64,000 bases of DNA, from positions 124,001 through 188,000 of the forward strand of contig NZ_BBJU01000010.1 of the NCBI RefSeq assembly GCF_000739935.1, in the 5' to 3' direction. The stretch is from Agrobacterium rubi TR3 = NBRC 13261. Lineage in GTDB: Bacteria > Pseudomonadota > Alphaproteobacteria > Rhizobiales > Rhizobiaceae. The notes below the pieces were generated by a model, which worked only from the letters and a program-made list of their open reading frames with translations, did no database searches and had not been told where the DNA came from. How positions within the stretch are numbered: position 1 is the first letter of the stretch; every line of letters starts with the position of its first letter. Shown piece by piece: positions 42,391 through 51,152 of this stretch. A program made the position numbers and the translations under genes.

Positions 42391-42888
42391 ATGACCCAAC
42401 ATTCCCTGCTTACCTTTTCCCGACGCGGCTTCGTGCTGGTGTCTGCCAGTGCCGCTCTTTCGGCCTGCGTTTCCACGCCCACAAACAAGGGTGTGGCCTC
42501 CGGCACGCGCGATGAAACGGCTGCGGCCCTGCCCATGGTCAACGAGCTTCGCCGCTCGAAGGGCCTACCCTTACTTTCGGTCAACAGCGCCGCCCAACAG
42601 GCCGCCGCTTATCAGGCCAACCGCATGGTGAAAGCGCAGAAAATGGCGCATCTCATCGGCCTAACCGACAGTTTTCTCATCCGCATGAAGGACGGCGGCG
42701 TGCCGCTGCCTGCGGCTGAAAATGTTGCGGCTGGGCAGGATACGGTCGAACGCGTGGTGAAGGCGTGGATTAGCTCTCCGCACCATCTGGAGAATATGCT
42801 GGGCAATTATGGCGGGCTGGGTGTGGCGGTTGCCTATGATGCGGCGGCGAAGAATAGGCCGTATTGGGCGATGGTGCTTTGCCGGTGA
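42391..42888 (+). CDS. CAP-domain (SCP/PR1-like) lipoprotein
   Basis: The product has 165 residues. The signal has a twin-arginine-like start (FSRRGFVLVSASAALSAC) and a lipobox ending at Cys about 26. The mature part has the CAP fold: MVNELRRSKGLPLLSVNSAA, MAHLIGL, AAENVAAGQDTVERVVKAWI, SSPHHLENMLGNYGGLGVAV. Bacterial CAP proteins are exported and of mostly unknown role; some bind lipids or cleave proteins. It is likely co-transcribed with the DUF6460 gene. Confidence 0.8.
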   Translation: MTQHSLLTFSRRGFVLVSASAALSACVSTPTNKGVASGTRDETAAALPMVNELRRSKGLPLLSVNSAAQQAAAYQANRMVKAQKMAHLIGLTDSFLIRMKDGGVPLPAAENVAAGQDTVERVVKAWISSPHHLENMLGNYGGLGVAVAYDAAAKNRPYWAMVLCR

Positions 42889-43030
42889 TGGGGTTGGATT
42901 AGAGGCCTCTCGACCTGTAATTCTCCGTCACCCCGCACTTGAAGGCATGGCGTTGCGGCTTGGTTTCTTCTCCCCGCCGGGGAGAAGGCGGAAAAAAGCG
43001 ACCGTTACACGCTCTTTCAAACGTTTCCGT

Positions 43031-43117
43031 CGTCATGCTCGGGCTTGTCCCGGGCATCTGCTACGTTGCGATTTTGGAGGCGTGATTAGATCCTAGGGAC
43101 AAGCCCTAGGATGATGG
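43031..43117. repeat. Palindromic intergenic repeat
   Basis: Arms 43031-43059 and 43088-43117 are imperfect inverted copies around GGGCTTGTCCC and GGGACAAGCCC, each itself palindromic. The layout matches the unit at 25125-25238. It lies between two convergent genes. Confidence 0.7.
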
Positions 43118-43141
43118 AGGTGGGAGCCTCGTATTTATCCG

Positions 43142-44233
43142 CTAAATCGTCCGCTCGGCCCAGCCATCCACCGCGCTATCGCGCAATTCTCGGATATTCC
43201 CAACCCGTTCACGCTCCACCAATGTGGAAAGCCCGCGCACGATGCGGCCCGGAAGAGCCGGCCCCTCATAAACCATGCAGGAATAAAGCTGCACGAGATC
43301 GGCACCGGCGCGGATTTTTTCCAGCGCGGTTTCGGCGGATGACACACCGCCGACGCCGATGATGGGCAGAGCGGGGCCGACGCGTTTGCGCATTTTCGCG
43401 AGAACCGTGGTGGAGAGATCGAACAGCGGCTTGCCGGACAGGCCGCCGGTTTCGTGATTATTGGGGCCGGGGCGCAGGCCATCGCGCGACAGCGTGGTGT
43501 TGGAGACGATGAGGCCGTCGAGATTATGGGCCAGCACTTCTGCGGCGATATCGTCCAGTCCCTCCTCCGTCAGATCAGGCGCGATCTTCAAGAAGACCGG
43601 AATGGGGCGGTTCAGCTTCTGTGCCTCGGCATCGCGCTTTTCCAGCACGGCTTTCAACAGGGCAGACAGGCTTTCGCGCGCCTGCAAATCACGCAGGCCC
43701 GGCGTGTTGGGCGAGGAGATGTTGGCGGTAAAATAGGAGGCGACGGAGGCGAAGGTTTCGATGCCCTTTACGTAATCCGAGATACGATCTTCACTATCCT
43801 TGTTGGCACCGATATTGACGCCGACGAGGCCGCGCAGGCCAGCGGCGATGAGGCGCGCGAGGGCTGCGGCATGGCCTTCATTGTTGAAACCGAGGCGGTT
43901 GATAACGGCATCGTTTTCCACGAGGCGGAAGATGCGCGGTTTAGGATTGCCCGATTGCGGGCGCGGCGTGACCGTGCCGATCTCTGTAAAGCCGAAACCC
44001 AGCTTCAGCAATGGGCCGGGCACTTCCGCGTTCTTGTCATAACCAGCCGCCATGCCAAGTGGGTTGGGGAAGACGAGGCCAGCGACCGTCTGTTGCAGGC
44101 GCGGATCGTGCGGCACCATGCAGGTGGGGATGAAGCCGGAGCGCAGCGCGGTGATCGACATGCCGTGGGCCACTTCCGGGTCTATCAGAAACAGGCCGCG
44201 CCGACCGATCGAGGAAAAAATTCCGCTCATCAT
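43142..44233 (-). CDS. pyrD: Dihydroorotate dehydrogenase (quinone), class 2
   Basis: The product has 363 residues (or 362 from the second ATG). An N-terminal membrane-associating helix region (SIGRRGLFLIDPEVAHGMSI) marks class 2. The FMN-barrel motifs GMAAGYDKNAEVPGPLLKLG, FTANISSPNTPGLRDLQ (with the catalytic serine) and IVSNTTLSRDGL, and a C-terminal GVGGVSSAETALEKIRAGAD, are all present. It oxidises dihydroorotate to orotate with ubiquinone at the inner membrane in pyrimidine synthesis. Its start overlaps the stop of the DUF952 gene. Confidence 0.95.
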   Translation of the reverse strand: MMSGIFSSIGRRGLFLIDPEVAHGMSITALRSGFIPTCMVPHDPRLQQTVAGLVFPNPLGMAAGYDKNAEVPGPLLKLGFGFTEIGTVTPRPQSGNPKPRIFRLVENDAVINRLGFNNEGHAAALARLIAAGLRGLVGVNIGANKDSEDRISDYVKGIETFASVASYFTANISSPNTPGLRDLQARESLSALLKAVLEKRDAEAQKLNRPIPVFLKIAPDLTEEGLDDIAAEVLAHNLDGLIVSNTTLSRDGLRPGPNNHETGGLSGKPLFDLSTTVLAKMRKRVGPALPIIGVGGVSSAETALEKIRAGADLVQLYSCMVYEGPALPGRIVRGLSTLVERERVGNIRELRDSAVDGWAERTI

Positions 44234-44595
44234 GCAATCTCCGGAAACTGGTGGGCGCCTTCATCATCAAGTGTCAGCGGTGTTTCCCAAAGGACCGCGT
44301 TCAAGGGCAGAGGCGCGTAAAGATGTGGGAATTGATCGCCACCGCGTGAGGTTTCGAACACCAGCTTGTCACCCAGCGCGCCACCATCGACGGCGACCAG
44401 CAGAAGATCGTCCTGACCGGCAAAGTGCTTGAGCGCAGTTTCCTTGACCTGGGCTGCGGTGGAGAAATGAATGTAACCATCCTTGAGGTCTATGGCTGCG
44501 CCCTTGAAAACACCCGCTTCCTTCGCGTCCCGCCAAAGGTCTGTCGGTACGATCTTGTAAATGACCTGATTGATAATCGGGGGCGTTTCACTCAT
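44230..44595 (-). CDS. DUF952 family protein
   Basis: The product has 121 residues. VIYKIVPTDLWRDAKEAGVF, DGYIHFSTAAQVKETALKHF and FPHLYAPLPLNAVLWETPL are the typical DUF952 blocks. The family is cytoplasmic and of unknown function, related in fold to ADP-ribosyltransferase-like proteins. It overlaps pyrD by 4 bp, an arrangement seen in other Rhizobiales, so the two are probably one transcript. Confidence 0.85.
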   Translation of the reverse strand: MSETPPIINQVIYKIVPTDLWRDAKEAGVFKGAAIDLKDGYIHFSTAAQVKETALKHFAGQDDLLLVAVDGGALGDKLVFETSRGGDQFPHLYAPLPLNAVLWETPLTLDDEGAHQFPEIA

Positions 44596-44819
44596 GCGGC
44601 GTCTCCTTCATATGCGGGCGGTTTGCCGCAAATGCCTGTGCTTGTCCACCGCTTCACACAGAATTTTGCGCATTGACGGCGCGGTATGGGCCTTGGGACG
44701 TATTGAGCGCTTGTGTTGCGTCGACATTTACGCAATCCTTGGGTTCTGGGGTCTTGATGTCTGAGAAGGCTTCCCGAAAAATGATGCGCACATGAAATGC
44801 TCTTGGGAGGGGGCGCGGC

Positions 44820-45470
44820 ATGTCACAGCTGACCATCATCATCGCCGATGACCATCCCCTGTTTCGCGGCGCGTTGTGCCAGGCGGTTGCGGGGTTGGAC
44901 GGCGACAATACCATTATCGAGGCCGGTGATTTCGAGGCGGCAAAGACAGCAGCCGCTGACCAGCCGGATGCCGATCTCATGTTGCTGGACCTCGCCATGC
45001 CGGGTGTCAGCGGGTTTTCCGGGCTGATGGCGCTTCGGGCAGAGTTTTCCAGCCTGCCCATCGTCATCGTTTCCGCGACCGACGATCCGGCCACCATGCG
45101 CCGCGCCATCGAGCTTGGCGCGTCCGGCTTCATCTCCAAATCATCCGGCATCGAGGACATGCGCGCCGGTATTCGCGCCGTGCTGGAGGGTGATGTCTGG
45201 ATACCGGCATCCTGTCAGACCGGGCTGGATCATGATCCCGATATGGCCGACCTGATCAATCGTCTGCGAACCCTCACACCACAGCAAAACCGCGTGCTGG
45301 GCATGCTCGGCGAAGGTTTACTGAACAAGCAGATCGCCTATGAGTTGAGCGTATCGGAAGCCACGATCAAGGCGCATGTCTCGGCGATATTGTTGAAACT
45401 GAAAGTCGATAGCCGGACACAGGCCGTCATTCAGCTTTCAAAGATCAATATGTCGACTTTGGTTGCATAA
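44820..45470 (+). CDS. LuxR/NarL-family response regulator
   Basis: The product has 216 residues. The receiver domain has acidic residues in IIIADDHPLF, the phosphoacceptor in LMLLDLAMPG near residue 57, and a lysine in GFISKSS near 108. The C-terminal helix-turn-helix (LTPQQNRVLGMLGEGLLNKQ ... VSEATIKAHVSAILLKLKV) is of GerE type. No histidine kinase gene is adjacent, so it is an orphan regulator here. Target genes are unknown. Confidence 0.88.
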   Translation: MSQLTIIIADDHPLFRGALCQAVAGLDGDNTIIEAGDFEAAKTAAADQPDADLMLLDLAMPGVSGFSGLMALRAEFSSLPIVIVSATDDPATMRRAIELGASGFISKSSGIEDMRAGIRAVLEGDVWIPASCQTGLDHDPDMADLINRLRTLTPQQNRVLGMLGEGLLNKQIAYELSVSEATIKAHVSAILLKLKVDSRTQAVIQLSKINMSTLVA

Positions 45471-45581
45471 AGATAAGGATTTTATTCCTTTTATTACTTT
45501 ACTCTTTGGACACATTTGGCTAGGTTCCACTTTATATCGAAGAGAGCCGCGTGACGACGCCGCTCCACCCGGGCCCTGAAC

Positions 45582-46247
45582 ATGCTGTCACACGATAATA
45601 TCTGGAGTGCGATCGACACGCTTGCCGACCGGAACCAGCTTTCGCCGTCCGGGTTGGCGCGCAAGGCGGGGCTGGACCCGACATCGTTCAACAAATCCAA
45701 GCGGGTGGGACCGGATGGACGCCAGCGCTGGCCATCGACCGAATCCATCTCCAAGGTTCTGGAAGCAACCGGCGCGACGATCGACCAATTCTTCGGCTTT
45801 GCCATGGGGCACGCGAACAAAAACGCCCTGCCCGACGGCAATTTTCCGCCCCAGACGGGTGCCATTCCCCTGATCGGTTTTGCCCAGGCGGGCTCCGGTG
45901 GCTTTTTCGACGATGGTGGTTTTCCCGCCGGCCAAGGTTGGGACGTGGTGGACTTTCCCTCTTCGCCCGCCAACAAGGCTGGTGCCTATGCGCTGGAAGT
46001 ACAAGGCGACAGCATGATGCCGCTGTACCGCGATGGCGATGTGCTGATCGTGGAGCCGGGCGCGCAGGTGCGGCGCGGTGACCGCGTGGTGGTGAAAACC
46101 CGGGATGGCGAGGTCATGGCCAAGGTCCTAGCCCGCCAGACGGCCAAAACCATCGAGCTTTTCTCGCTCAACCCTGAGCATCCCAACCGCAGTTTCGATC
46201 TCAACGAGGTGGAATGGATGGCGCGGATTATCTGGGCCAGCCAGTAA
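45582..46247 (+). CDS. XRE/S24-family LexA-like repressor
   Basis: The product has 221 residues. An N-terminal helix-turn-helix (SPSGLARKAGLDPTSFNKSK) is followed by an S24 peptidase domain with the serine in VQGDSMMPLY near residue 144 and the lysine in RVVVKTRDGEVMAK near 170. A Gly-Phe-rich FAQAGSGGFFDDGG segment stands where LexA has its Ala-Gly cleavage site. Proteins of this kind are chromosomal homologues of phage CI repressors and may self-cleave upon RecA activation. It lies outside the mobile element. Confidence 0.85.
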   Translation: MLSHDNIWSAIDTLADRNQLSPSGLARKAGLDPTSFNKSKRVGPDGRQRWPSTESISKVLEATGATIDQFFGFAMGHANKNALPDGNFPPQTGAIPLIGFAQAGSGGFFDDGGFPAGQGWDVVDFPSSPANKAGAYALEVQGDSMMPLYRDGDVLIVEPGAQVRRGDRVVVKTRDGEVMAKVLARQTAKTIELFSLNPEHPNRSFDLNEVEWMARIIWASQ

Positions 46248-46253
46248 TTCGCG

Positions 46254-47132
46254 TTAAAACATTCCGTAAGGGAAATAGCGGCGGTAGATTTCTTCCAGAC
46301 GCCCGTTACGCGACAGCGCAGCCAGCGCCTGATCGAAGGCGGGGACCAGCTTGTTTTCCGGATCGACCGTCATGATCGACAGACCCTCGCCCAAAAAGCG
46401 GTCCGACATATAGGGGCCATCGAACATGGCGCAGCAGCCACTGGACGCCGTGCCGGCAACCCAGAACGGCAGGCGCAGGCCATCGGCAAAGACGGCGTCG
46501 ATCTTGCCGGATTTCAGGGCCTCATACATCGGCTCGTAACCATCGAAACCATTGACCAGAACGGCCGGGAAAAAGGCTTTCAGCATCGCCTCATGGCGGG
46601 AGTTGGTGACCACGCCGACTTTTTTGCCAGACAGAGCACTGGCCGATTGCCCATCCAGCTTAACCGCTTTGTTCACCGCGAAGCGAGCAGGCAAAAGCGT
46701 ATAGGGCCGTGTAAAACTGAAACTCTTGCGCAGATCGGAGCTGGAGGCGATGCCCGACATGACAGCCTCACCCTCACCCATTTCCACCGCTGCTTCCAGC
46801 TCGTCGAACGGCAGCGCCTGTACCTGGCATTTGTTTTCGATCTTAAGCTGTGCGCAGATCTCTCGGGCAAGATCGACGTGGAAACCCACCAGACGCCCAT
46901 CCTGATCGGTAAAGTTAAACGGCGGGAAATCCACCGACATCAAAAAACGCACGCGGGAGACAGTCGATAGATCTGCACCGGGCATGCGCTCCTGCGCATC
47001 GAACAGCACAGGCAGGCGCCCAGTTTGTGCCAAATCCTGCGCGTGCGGCTGAATCGGGGCTGAAAAAATGATCGCACCGGCCAAGAAAGCAAAAATACTA
47101 CTAATTTTCAGGGGTGCAACTATGGGGCGCAT
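46254..47132 (-). CDS. Periplasmic solute-binding protein family 3
   Basis: The product has 292 residues from MRPIVAPLKISSIFAFLAGA, with a signal peptide cut after QPHA. The type 3 binding fold shows in VRFLMSVDFPPFNFTDQDGR, LVGFHVDLAREICAQL, GEAVMSGIASSSDLRKSFSF and the C-terminal LAALSRNGRLEEIYRRYFP. It probably binds an amino acid or similar. No ABC permease is adjacent; it may feed a distant transporter or a sensor. Earlier in-frame starts up to 47243 are possible but lack a signal peptide at the right place. Confidence 0.75.
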   Translation of the reverse strand: MRPIVAPLKISSIFAFLAGAIIFSAPIQPHAQDLAQTGRLPVLFDAQERMPGADLSTVSRVRFLMSVDFPPFNFTDQDGRLVGFHVDLAREICAQLKIENKCQVQALPFDELEAAVEMGEGEAVMSGIASSSDLRKSFSFTRPYTLLPARFAVNKAVKLDGQSASALSGKKVGVVTNSRHEAMLKAFFPAVLVNGFDGYEPMYEALKSGKIDAVFADGLRLPFWVAGTASSGCCAMFDGPYMSDRFLGEGLSIMTVDPENKLVPAFDQALAALSRNGRLEEIYRRYFPYGMF

Positions 47133-47189
47133 GTATATCATCCGGACGTGCATTGTTGGGGCGCTACCATTGACGGTGGCTGATTGTGT

Positions 47190-49127
47190 ATGTCGCGTTT
47201 TGAAGAATATACACAAGTCTCGCAAAACGCGATGCTGGTGCAAGGCGAAATTCTAGCATTCGATCCGTTGGAAGATGATCCATTCTCGCTGTTTGGCAAA
47301 ACCACGCCGGAGCGGGACGACGTTGCCTTTCTGAAATCGCTTGGGTTGGGCAAACCGCATATCGAACGATATACCGCGCGAGCCCAACGCAATGGATCGA
47401 GTTTCGAGGCGGAGTTGCTGGCCGACGGGTTGGTGACAGAAGACGCCTATTTCGGTGCCTTCGCCCGCTTTTTGCGACTGCCATTCAGCGCTGAGCTGGA
47501 TGGGGCAATCGTGGTGGACACACCGTCGCTCGACATTCAGTTGCTGGAAACGCGCATGGTGCGCCTGTCTCCAGCCGACGCCAAACCCTATATCGCTGTT
47601 ACCCCCGACATAGAGAGCATCGAGCGGCTGAAGGCAGCACTCGACACCAGACCGATGGTTGCCGCCGACCTCATCGTCACCACGCCGTCCGCGCTTCGAA
47701 AAGCCGTGTGGACGGCGGGTGCGGAACGACGGACCCGGCAAACTATCAACGCGCTCTTTGAAGCGACGCCGCTCTATTCCGCACGCATTACCTTGCATGG
47801 AAAACAGGGGTTTCTGCTCGGCATGTGCGCAGCCTGTCTTGTCGGATCGATGCTTCTGTCGCCAGCGCTGACATTTCAGCTTTTGCACATTGTCACGGCC
47901 GCGCTTTACATGGCAGCCGTGCTCTTTCGTCTTGTTCCCAAGCGGGATGAGCCTTTCAGGCGCAACCTCGCTGTTATCGAGCAGTCGAACGACGAGCAAT
48001 TGCCTGTTTACACCATTCTCGTCGCTCTCTACCGCGAAGAAGCGGTGGCGGAGCAGCTCATCAACGCGCTTGACCGGCTCGACTGGCCGAAATCCCGGCT
48101 GGATATCAAACTCGTTTGCGAAGCCGACGACGCCGCCACCATCGATGCGATCATCCGCCTCAACCCCGGTTATCACATCGAACTCGTCCGCGTGCCGCCA
48201 TCCTTGCCGCGAACAAAACCGAAGGCACTGACCTATGCTCTGTCGGGCGCGCGCGGAGAGTTCATCGCGGTTTACGATGCGGAAGACCGCCCCCATCCCA
48301 AACAATTGCGAGAAGCCTACGCCCGCTTTCGCACAGAGACAGACCAGCTTGCGTGTCTGCAAGCGCCGCTCATTATCAGCAATGCCAATGCCTCCTGGAT
48401 CACCTCATCCTTTTCGCTGGAATATTCGGCCTTGTTTCGGCGCATGTTGCCCATGCTGGCGCGCATGAAGATGCCTCTTCCGCTCGGCGGGACGTCCAAT
48501 CACTTTCGCACTGCCATCTTGCGAAAGGTCGGAGCATGGGACCCCTATAATGTCACTGAGGATGCCGATCTTGGGCTGCGGTTGCACAGGCTGGGCTACC
48601 AATCCGATGTCATCAGCTACCAGACACTCGAGGACGCGCCGACAGACATTTTCGTTTGGCTAAACCAGCGCAGCCGCTGGTTCAAGGGCTGGCTACAAAG
48701 TTGGCTGGTGATGATGCGCTCGCCAGTGGCCATTTCCAGGGAAATGGGGTGGAAGGCCTATCTTGTTTTCCATCTGCTAATCGGCGGGATGCTGCTGTCG
48801 TCGCTCACGCATCCACTGTTTATTCTGTACGTTCTCTATATCGGCCACATCATCTGGACAGAGGGAATGGCGGCGCTGTCAGCCTCTCAGCTCGTGATGT
48901 TCAGTATCGACATGCTCAACATTGTCGCCAGCTACACGATCTTTCTACTGATGGGCAGACGCGCGATGATACCGCATGAGCGCAAGCTTGTTGGCAAACG
49001 GTGGCTCTATACCCCGCTCTATTGGCTGATGCTATCCGTTGCTGCGTGGCGCGCGCTTTACGAGCTTCGCTACAAACCCTTCGTGTGGAACAAGACGCCA
49101 CACAAGCCGAGATCAAGAAATCACTAA
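47190..49127 (+). CDS. Membrane GT2 glycosyltransferase with GspE/MshEN-like N-terminus
   Basis: The product has 645 residues from MSRFEEYTQVSQNAM. Residues about 50-150 resemble the GspE N-terminal fold (FEAELLADGLVTEDAYFGAF). Two membrane helices follow at about 205-250. The cytoplasmic GT2 domain has LVCEADDAATID, AVYDAEDRPHP, VTEDADLGLRL and the QRSRWFKGW motif of processive synthases, and several membrane helices end the protein. The form is that of a cellulose-synthase-like polysaccharide synthase. No PilZ domain or partner genes are present. The product is unknown; a surface glycan is likely. Confidence 0.82.
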   Translation: MSRFEEYTQVSQNAMLVQGEILAFDPLEDDPFSLFGKTTPERDDVAFLKSLGLGKPHIERYTARAQRNGSSFEAELLADGLVTEDAYFGAFARFLRLPFSAELDGAIVVDTPSLDIQLLETRMVRLSPADAKPYIAVTPDIESIERLKAALDTRPMVAADLIVTTPSALRKAVWTAGAERRTRQTINALFEATPLYSARITLHGKQGFLLGMCAACLVGSMLLSPALTFQLLHIVTAALYMAAVLFRLVPKRDEPFRRNLAVIEQSNDEQLPVYTILVALYREEAVAEQLINALDRLDWPKSRLDIKLVCEADDAATIDAIIRLNPGYHIELVRVPPSLPRTKPKALTYALSGARGEFIAVYDAEDRPHPKQLREAYARFRTETDQLACLQAPLIISNANASWITSSFSLEYSALFRRMLPMLARMKMPLPLGGTSNHFRTAILRKVGAWDPYNVTEDADLGLRLHRLGYQSDVISYQTLEDAPTDIFVWLNQRSRWFKGWLQSWLVMMRSPVAISREMGWKAYLVFHLLIGGMLLSSLTHPLFILYVLYIGHIIWTEGMAALSASQLVMFSIDMLNIVASYTIFLLMGRRAMIPHERKLVGKRWLYTPLYWLMLSVAAWRALYELRYKPFVWNKTPHKPRSRNH

Positions 49128-49165
49128 AATTTTAATTAAATTAACTGGTTTTTACTTGGATTTTA

Positions 49166-49489
49166 TCAATAAGGAGACTTACAGGCAGTACGAATACCAT
49201 TTTTAGCTTGATAAGTATTGTCTGTTGCATGGTATGACACATAGGTCTGGGCACACCACTTCACGTGGTTGATTTCCTGTTCGGAGAGATTAAACCCTTC
49301 CGAACCTGCACTTCCAGCTGCACCACCAGTAAAGGCAATGGGGGAGTTGCCATAACCAGAAGCCTGCGTCTGCGCCTGTGTTTCATAGGCAGGGGCGATG
49401 AGGCTCAGCGCGCTCGCGGGCGCAGCAATGCCTGCCGACAAACCGGCGCCTAAAGCAAATGCAGAAATGATTTTTACCATCTTGGACAT
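49166..49489 (-). CDS. BA14K family exported protein
   Basis: The product has 107 residues from MSKMVKIISAFALGAGLSAG, with a signal peptide cut near PASA. The C-terminus (HVKWCAQTYVSYHATDNTYQ, RTACKSPY) is the BA14K motif with two cysteines. BA14K was first described as an immunoreactive lectin-like protein of Brucella. The in-frame extension to 49519 has no support. Confidence 0.8.
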   Translation of the reverse strand: MSKMVKIISAFALGAGLSAGIAAPASALSLIAPAYETQAQTQASGYGNSPIAFTGGAAGSAGSEGFNLSEQEINHVKWCAQTYVSYHATDNTYQAKNGIRTACKSPY

Positions 49490-49734
49490 TGGTAATTCCT
49501 TTTCTCTTCGGGAAACCAACGTGAGTTGAATGGCTTTTGTTCCAGCGCAGCAAAGATTAGCAAAAGTAGAGTAGCTAACGGCCGAAGAGACGACGTTAAG
49601 ATTTGCGTCTTATCTGGAAACCATGCGGTGTTTGGGCGGCCGCGAGATGAGATTAAAATCGCGATCTTGCGTCGCCTGATCGATCGGTAAATCGACAGGA
49701 GTAAGAGGCAAAAAACGCAACGATACCAGATGAT

Positions 49735-49808
49735 TGGAGCGGGTGAAGGGAATCGAACCCTCGTATTCAGCTTGGGAAGCTGCTGCTCTACCATTGAGCT
49801 ACACCCGC
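49735..49808 (-). tRNA. tRNA-Gly (CCC)
   Basis: The minus strand folds as a 74-nt tRNA with encoded CCA. The acceptor is GCGGGTG/CACCCGC, the D arm GCTCAATGGTAGAGC, the anticodon loop TTCCCAA with anticodon CCC, and the T arm has GGTTCGATTCC. The first pair of the anticodon stem is a G-A mismatch. Confidence 0.95.
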
Positions 49809-49855
49809 GCAGACCTGAGGGTCTGATAGTTCCTGGGGGCTGTCAAGCTTTGTGG

Positions 49856-50953
49856 TTATTCGGCGCGGAAGTGTTTTGAGAGTTTCAGGCCCTGCGCTTG
49901 GTAATTGGAGCCGAGGCCTGAGCCGTAGAGGCCTTCGGGTTTGGTGAGCATGTGTTCATAGACAAGTCGACCGACGATCTGGCCGTGTTCCAGGATGAAG
50001 GGGACTTCATGGCTGCGGACTTCGAGGACGGCGCGGCTGCCGGTGCCGCCGGCGCTGGCGTGGCCGAAGCCGGGGTCGAAGAAGCCTGCGTAGTGGACGC
50101 GGAATTCGCCAACGAGCGGATCGAAGGGTGTCATTTCGGCAGCGTAGAGCGGCGGAACGTGGACGGCTTCTTGCGAGACGAGGATGTAGAATTCATCCGG
50201 GTCGAGAATGAGTTCGGCGCGACCTCGCGAATAGATTGGGTCCCAGAAATCCAGCACGTCATGGGCCGCCTTCTGGTCGACATCGACAACCGCCGTGTGA
50301 TGCTTGCCGCGGTAACCGATCAGCCCGAGTTCGCCGAAGCCCTGGAGATCGATGGACAGGGCAATGCCGCCGCCGGAGACGTTGGGCGTCTCGCTGGCAA
50401 CCAATATCTCGCTTTCGTGCAGGGCCAGCAGCTCGGTATCGGCCAGCACGGAATGACCGATGCGGAAGCGGATTTGCGAAAGGCGGGAGCCCTGGCGCAC
50501 GACGATGGGGAAGGTGCGCGGGCTGATTTCGAGATAGAGCGGGCCGTTATAGGCTGCTGGAATCTTGTCGAATTCCTGCGCGTGGTCGGTGATGACTCGG
50601 GTGAAGATGTCGAGACGGCCCGTGGAGCTTTTCGGGTTTGCCGAGGCCGACATGCCCTGCGGGAGTGCGAGAGCTTCCATCAAGGGCACGATGTAGACGC
50701 AGCCCGTTTCCAAAACCGCGCCGTCGCTGAGATCGATCTCGTGCAGGCTGAGCCGCGTGAGCTTTTCGATGACCTTTGTCGTGGGGCCGGGCATGAAGCT
50801 GGCGCGGACGCGATAGGCTTTCGCGCCCAGGCGCAGATCGAGGCTGGCGGGCTGAATCTGGTCGGCATCCAGCGACCGTTCGCTCGTCAATTGGCCTGAA
50901 GCGAACAGTTCCCGGATCGCGCCATCCGCAAGTATGCCCGTCGTTCTCGTCAT
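49856..50953 (-). CDS. dcd: 2'-deoxycytidine 5'-triphosphate deaminase (double-domain Dcd)
   Basis: The product has 365 residues from MTRTTGILADGAIRELFASG. Two dUTPase-like halves are seen: the first with QIQPASLDLRLGAKAYRVRA, PQGMSASANPKSSTGRLDIF and YLEISPRTFPIVVRQGSRLS, the second with VHYAGFFDPGFGHASAGGTG and AVLEVRSHEVPFILEHGQIV. This duplicated form, about twice the length of E. coli Dcd, is normal in Rhizobiales. It deaminates dCTP to dUTP on the way to dTMP. Confidence 0.9.
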   Translation of the reverse strand: MTRTTGILADGAIRELFASGQLTSERSLDADQIQPASLDLRLGAKAYRVRASFMPGPTTKVIEKLTRLSLHEIDLSDGAVLETGCVYIVPLMEALALPQGMSASANPKSSTGRLDIFTRVITDHAQEFDKIPAAYNGPLYLEISPRTFPIVVRQGSRLSQIRFRIGHSVLADTELLALHESEILVASETPNVSGGGIALSIDLQGFGELGLIGYRGKHHTAVVDVDQKAAHDVLDFWDPIYSRGRAELILDPDEFYILVSQEAVHVPPLYAAEMTPFDPLVGEFRVHYAGFFDPGFGHASAGGTGSRAVLEVRSHEVPFILEHGQIVGRLVYEHMLTKPEGLYGSGLGSNYQAQGLKLSKHFRAE

Positions 50954-51035
50954 CGTTTGATCATCCCTTTTCACGGCGACAAAACCAAAAGCCAGGCATT
51001 GACGCAAGTCGTTAACGGAGTTAAGGCAATCTTAT

Positions 51036-51090
51036 CCCGTGGTGATTTGGCCGGTCGGCTTGCAGCCACGTTAAATAAGTGGCTAAAAAG
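51036..51090 (+). promoter_or_regulatory. SAM-II riboswitch upstream of metZ
   Basis: The sequence matches the alphaproteobacterial metA motif closely: CCCGTGGTGATTTGG, then GTCGGCTTGCAGCCACG, then TTAAATAAGTGGCTAAA. These pieces form the H-type pseudoknot that binds S-adenosylmethionine. It lies 63 bp before the metZ start and would reduce metZ expression when SAM is plentiful. Confidence 0.92.
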
Positions 51091-51136
51091 ACCGGGTGCG
51101 CTTGTAACCGGTCTGCTTTTGCGGCCGGTTTTTTTG
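51090..51136 (+). terminator. Competing hairpins between the SAM-II aptamer and metZ
   Basis: GACCGG (51090-51095) can pair with CCGGTC (51108-51113). AACCGG (51106-51111) can pair with CCGGTT (51125-51130), followed by seven T. The two stems share 51108-51111 and exclude each other, as in an antiterminator/terminator switch. Confidence 0.6.
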
Positions 51137-51152
51137 TTTGTAAGGTGATGAC

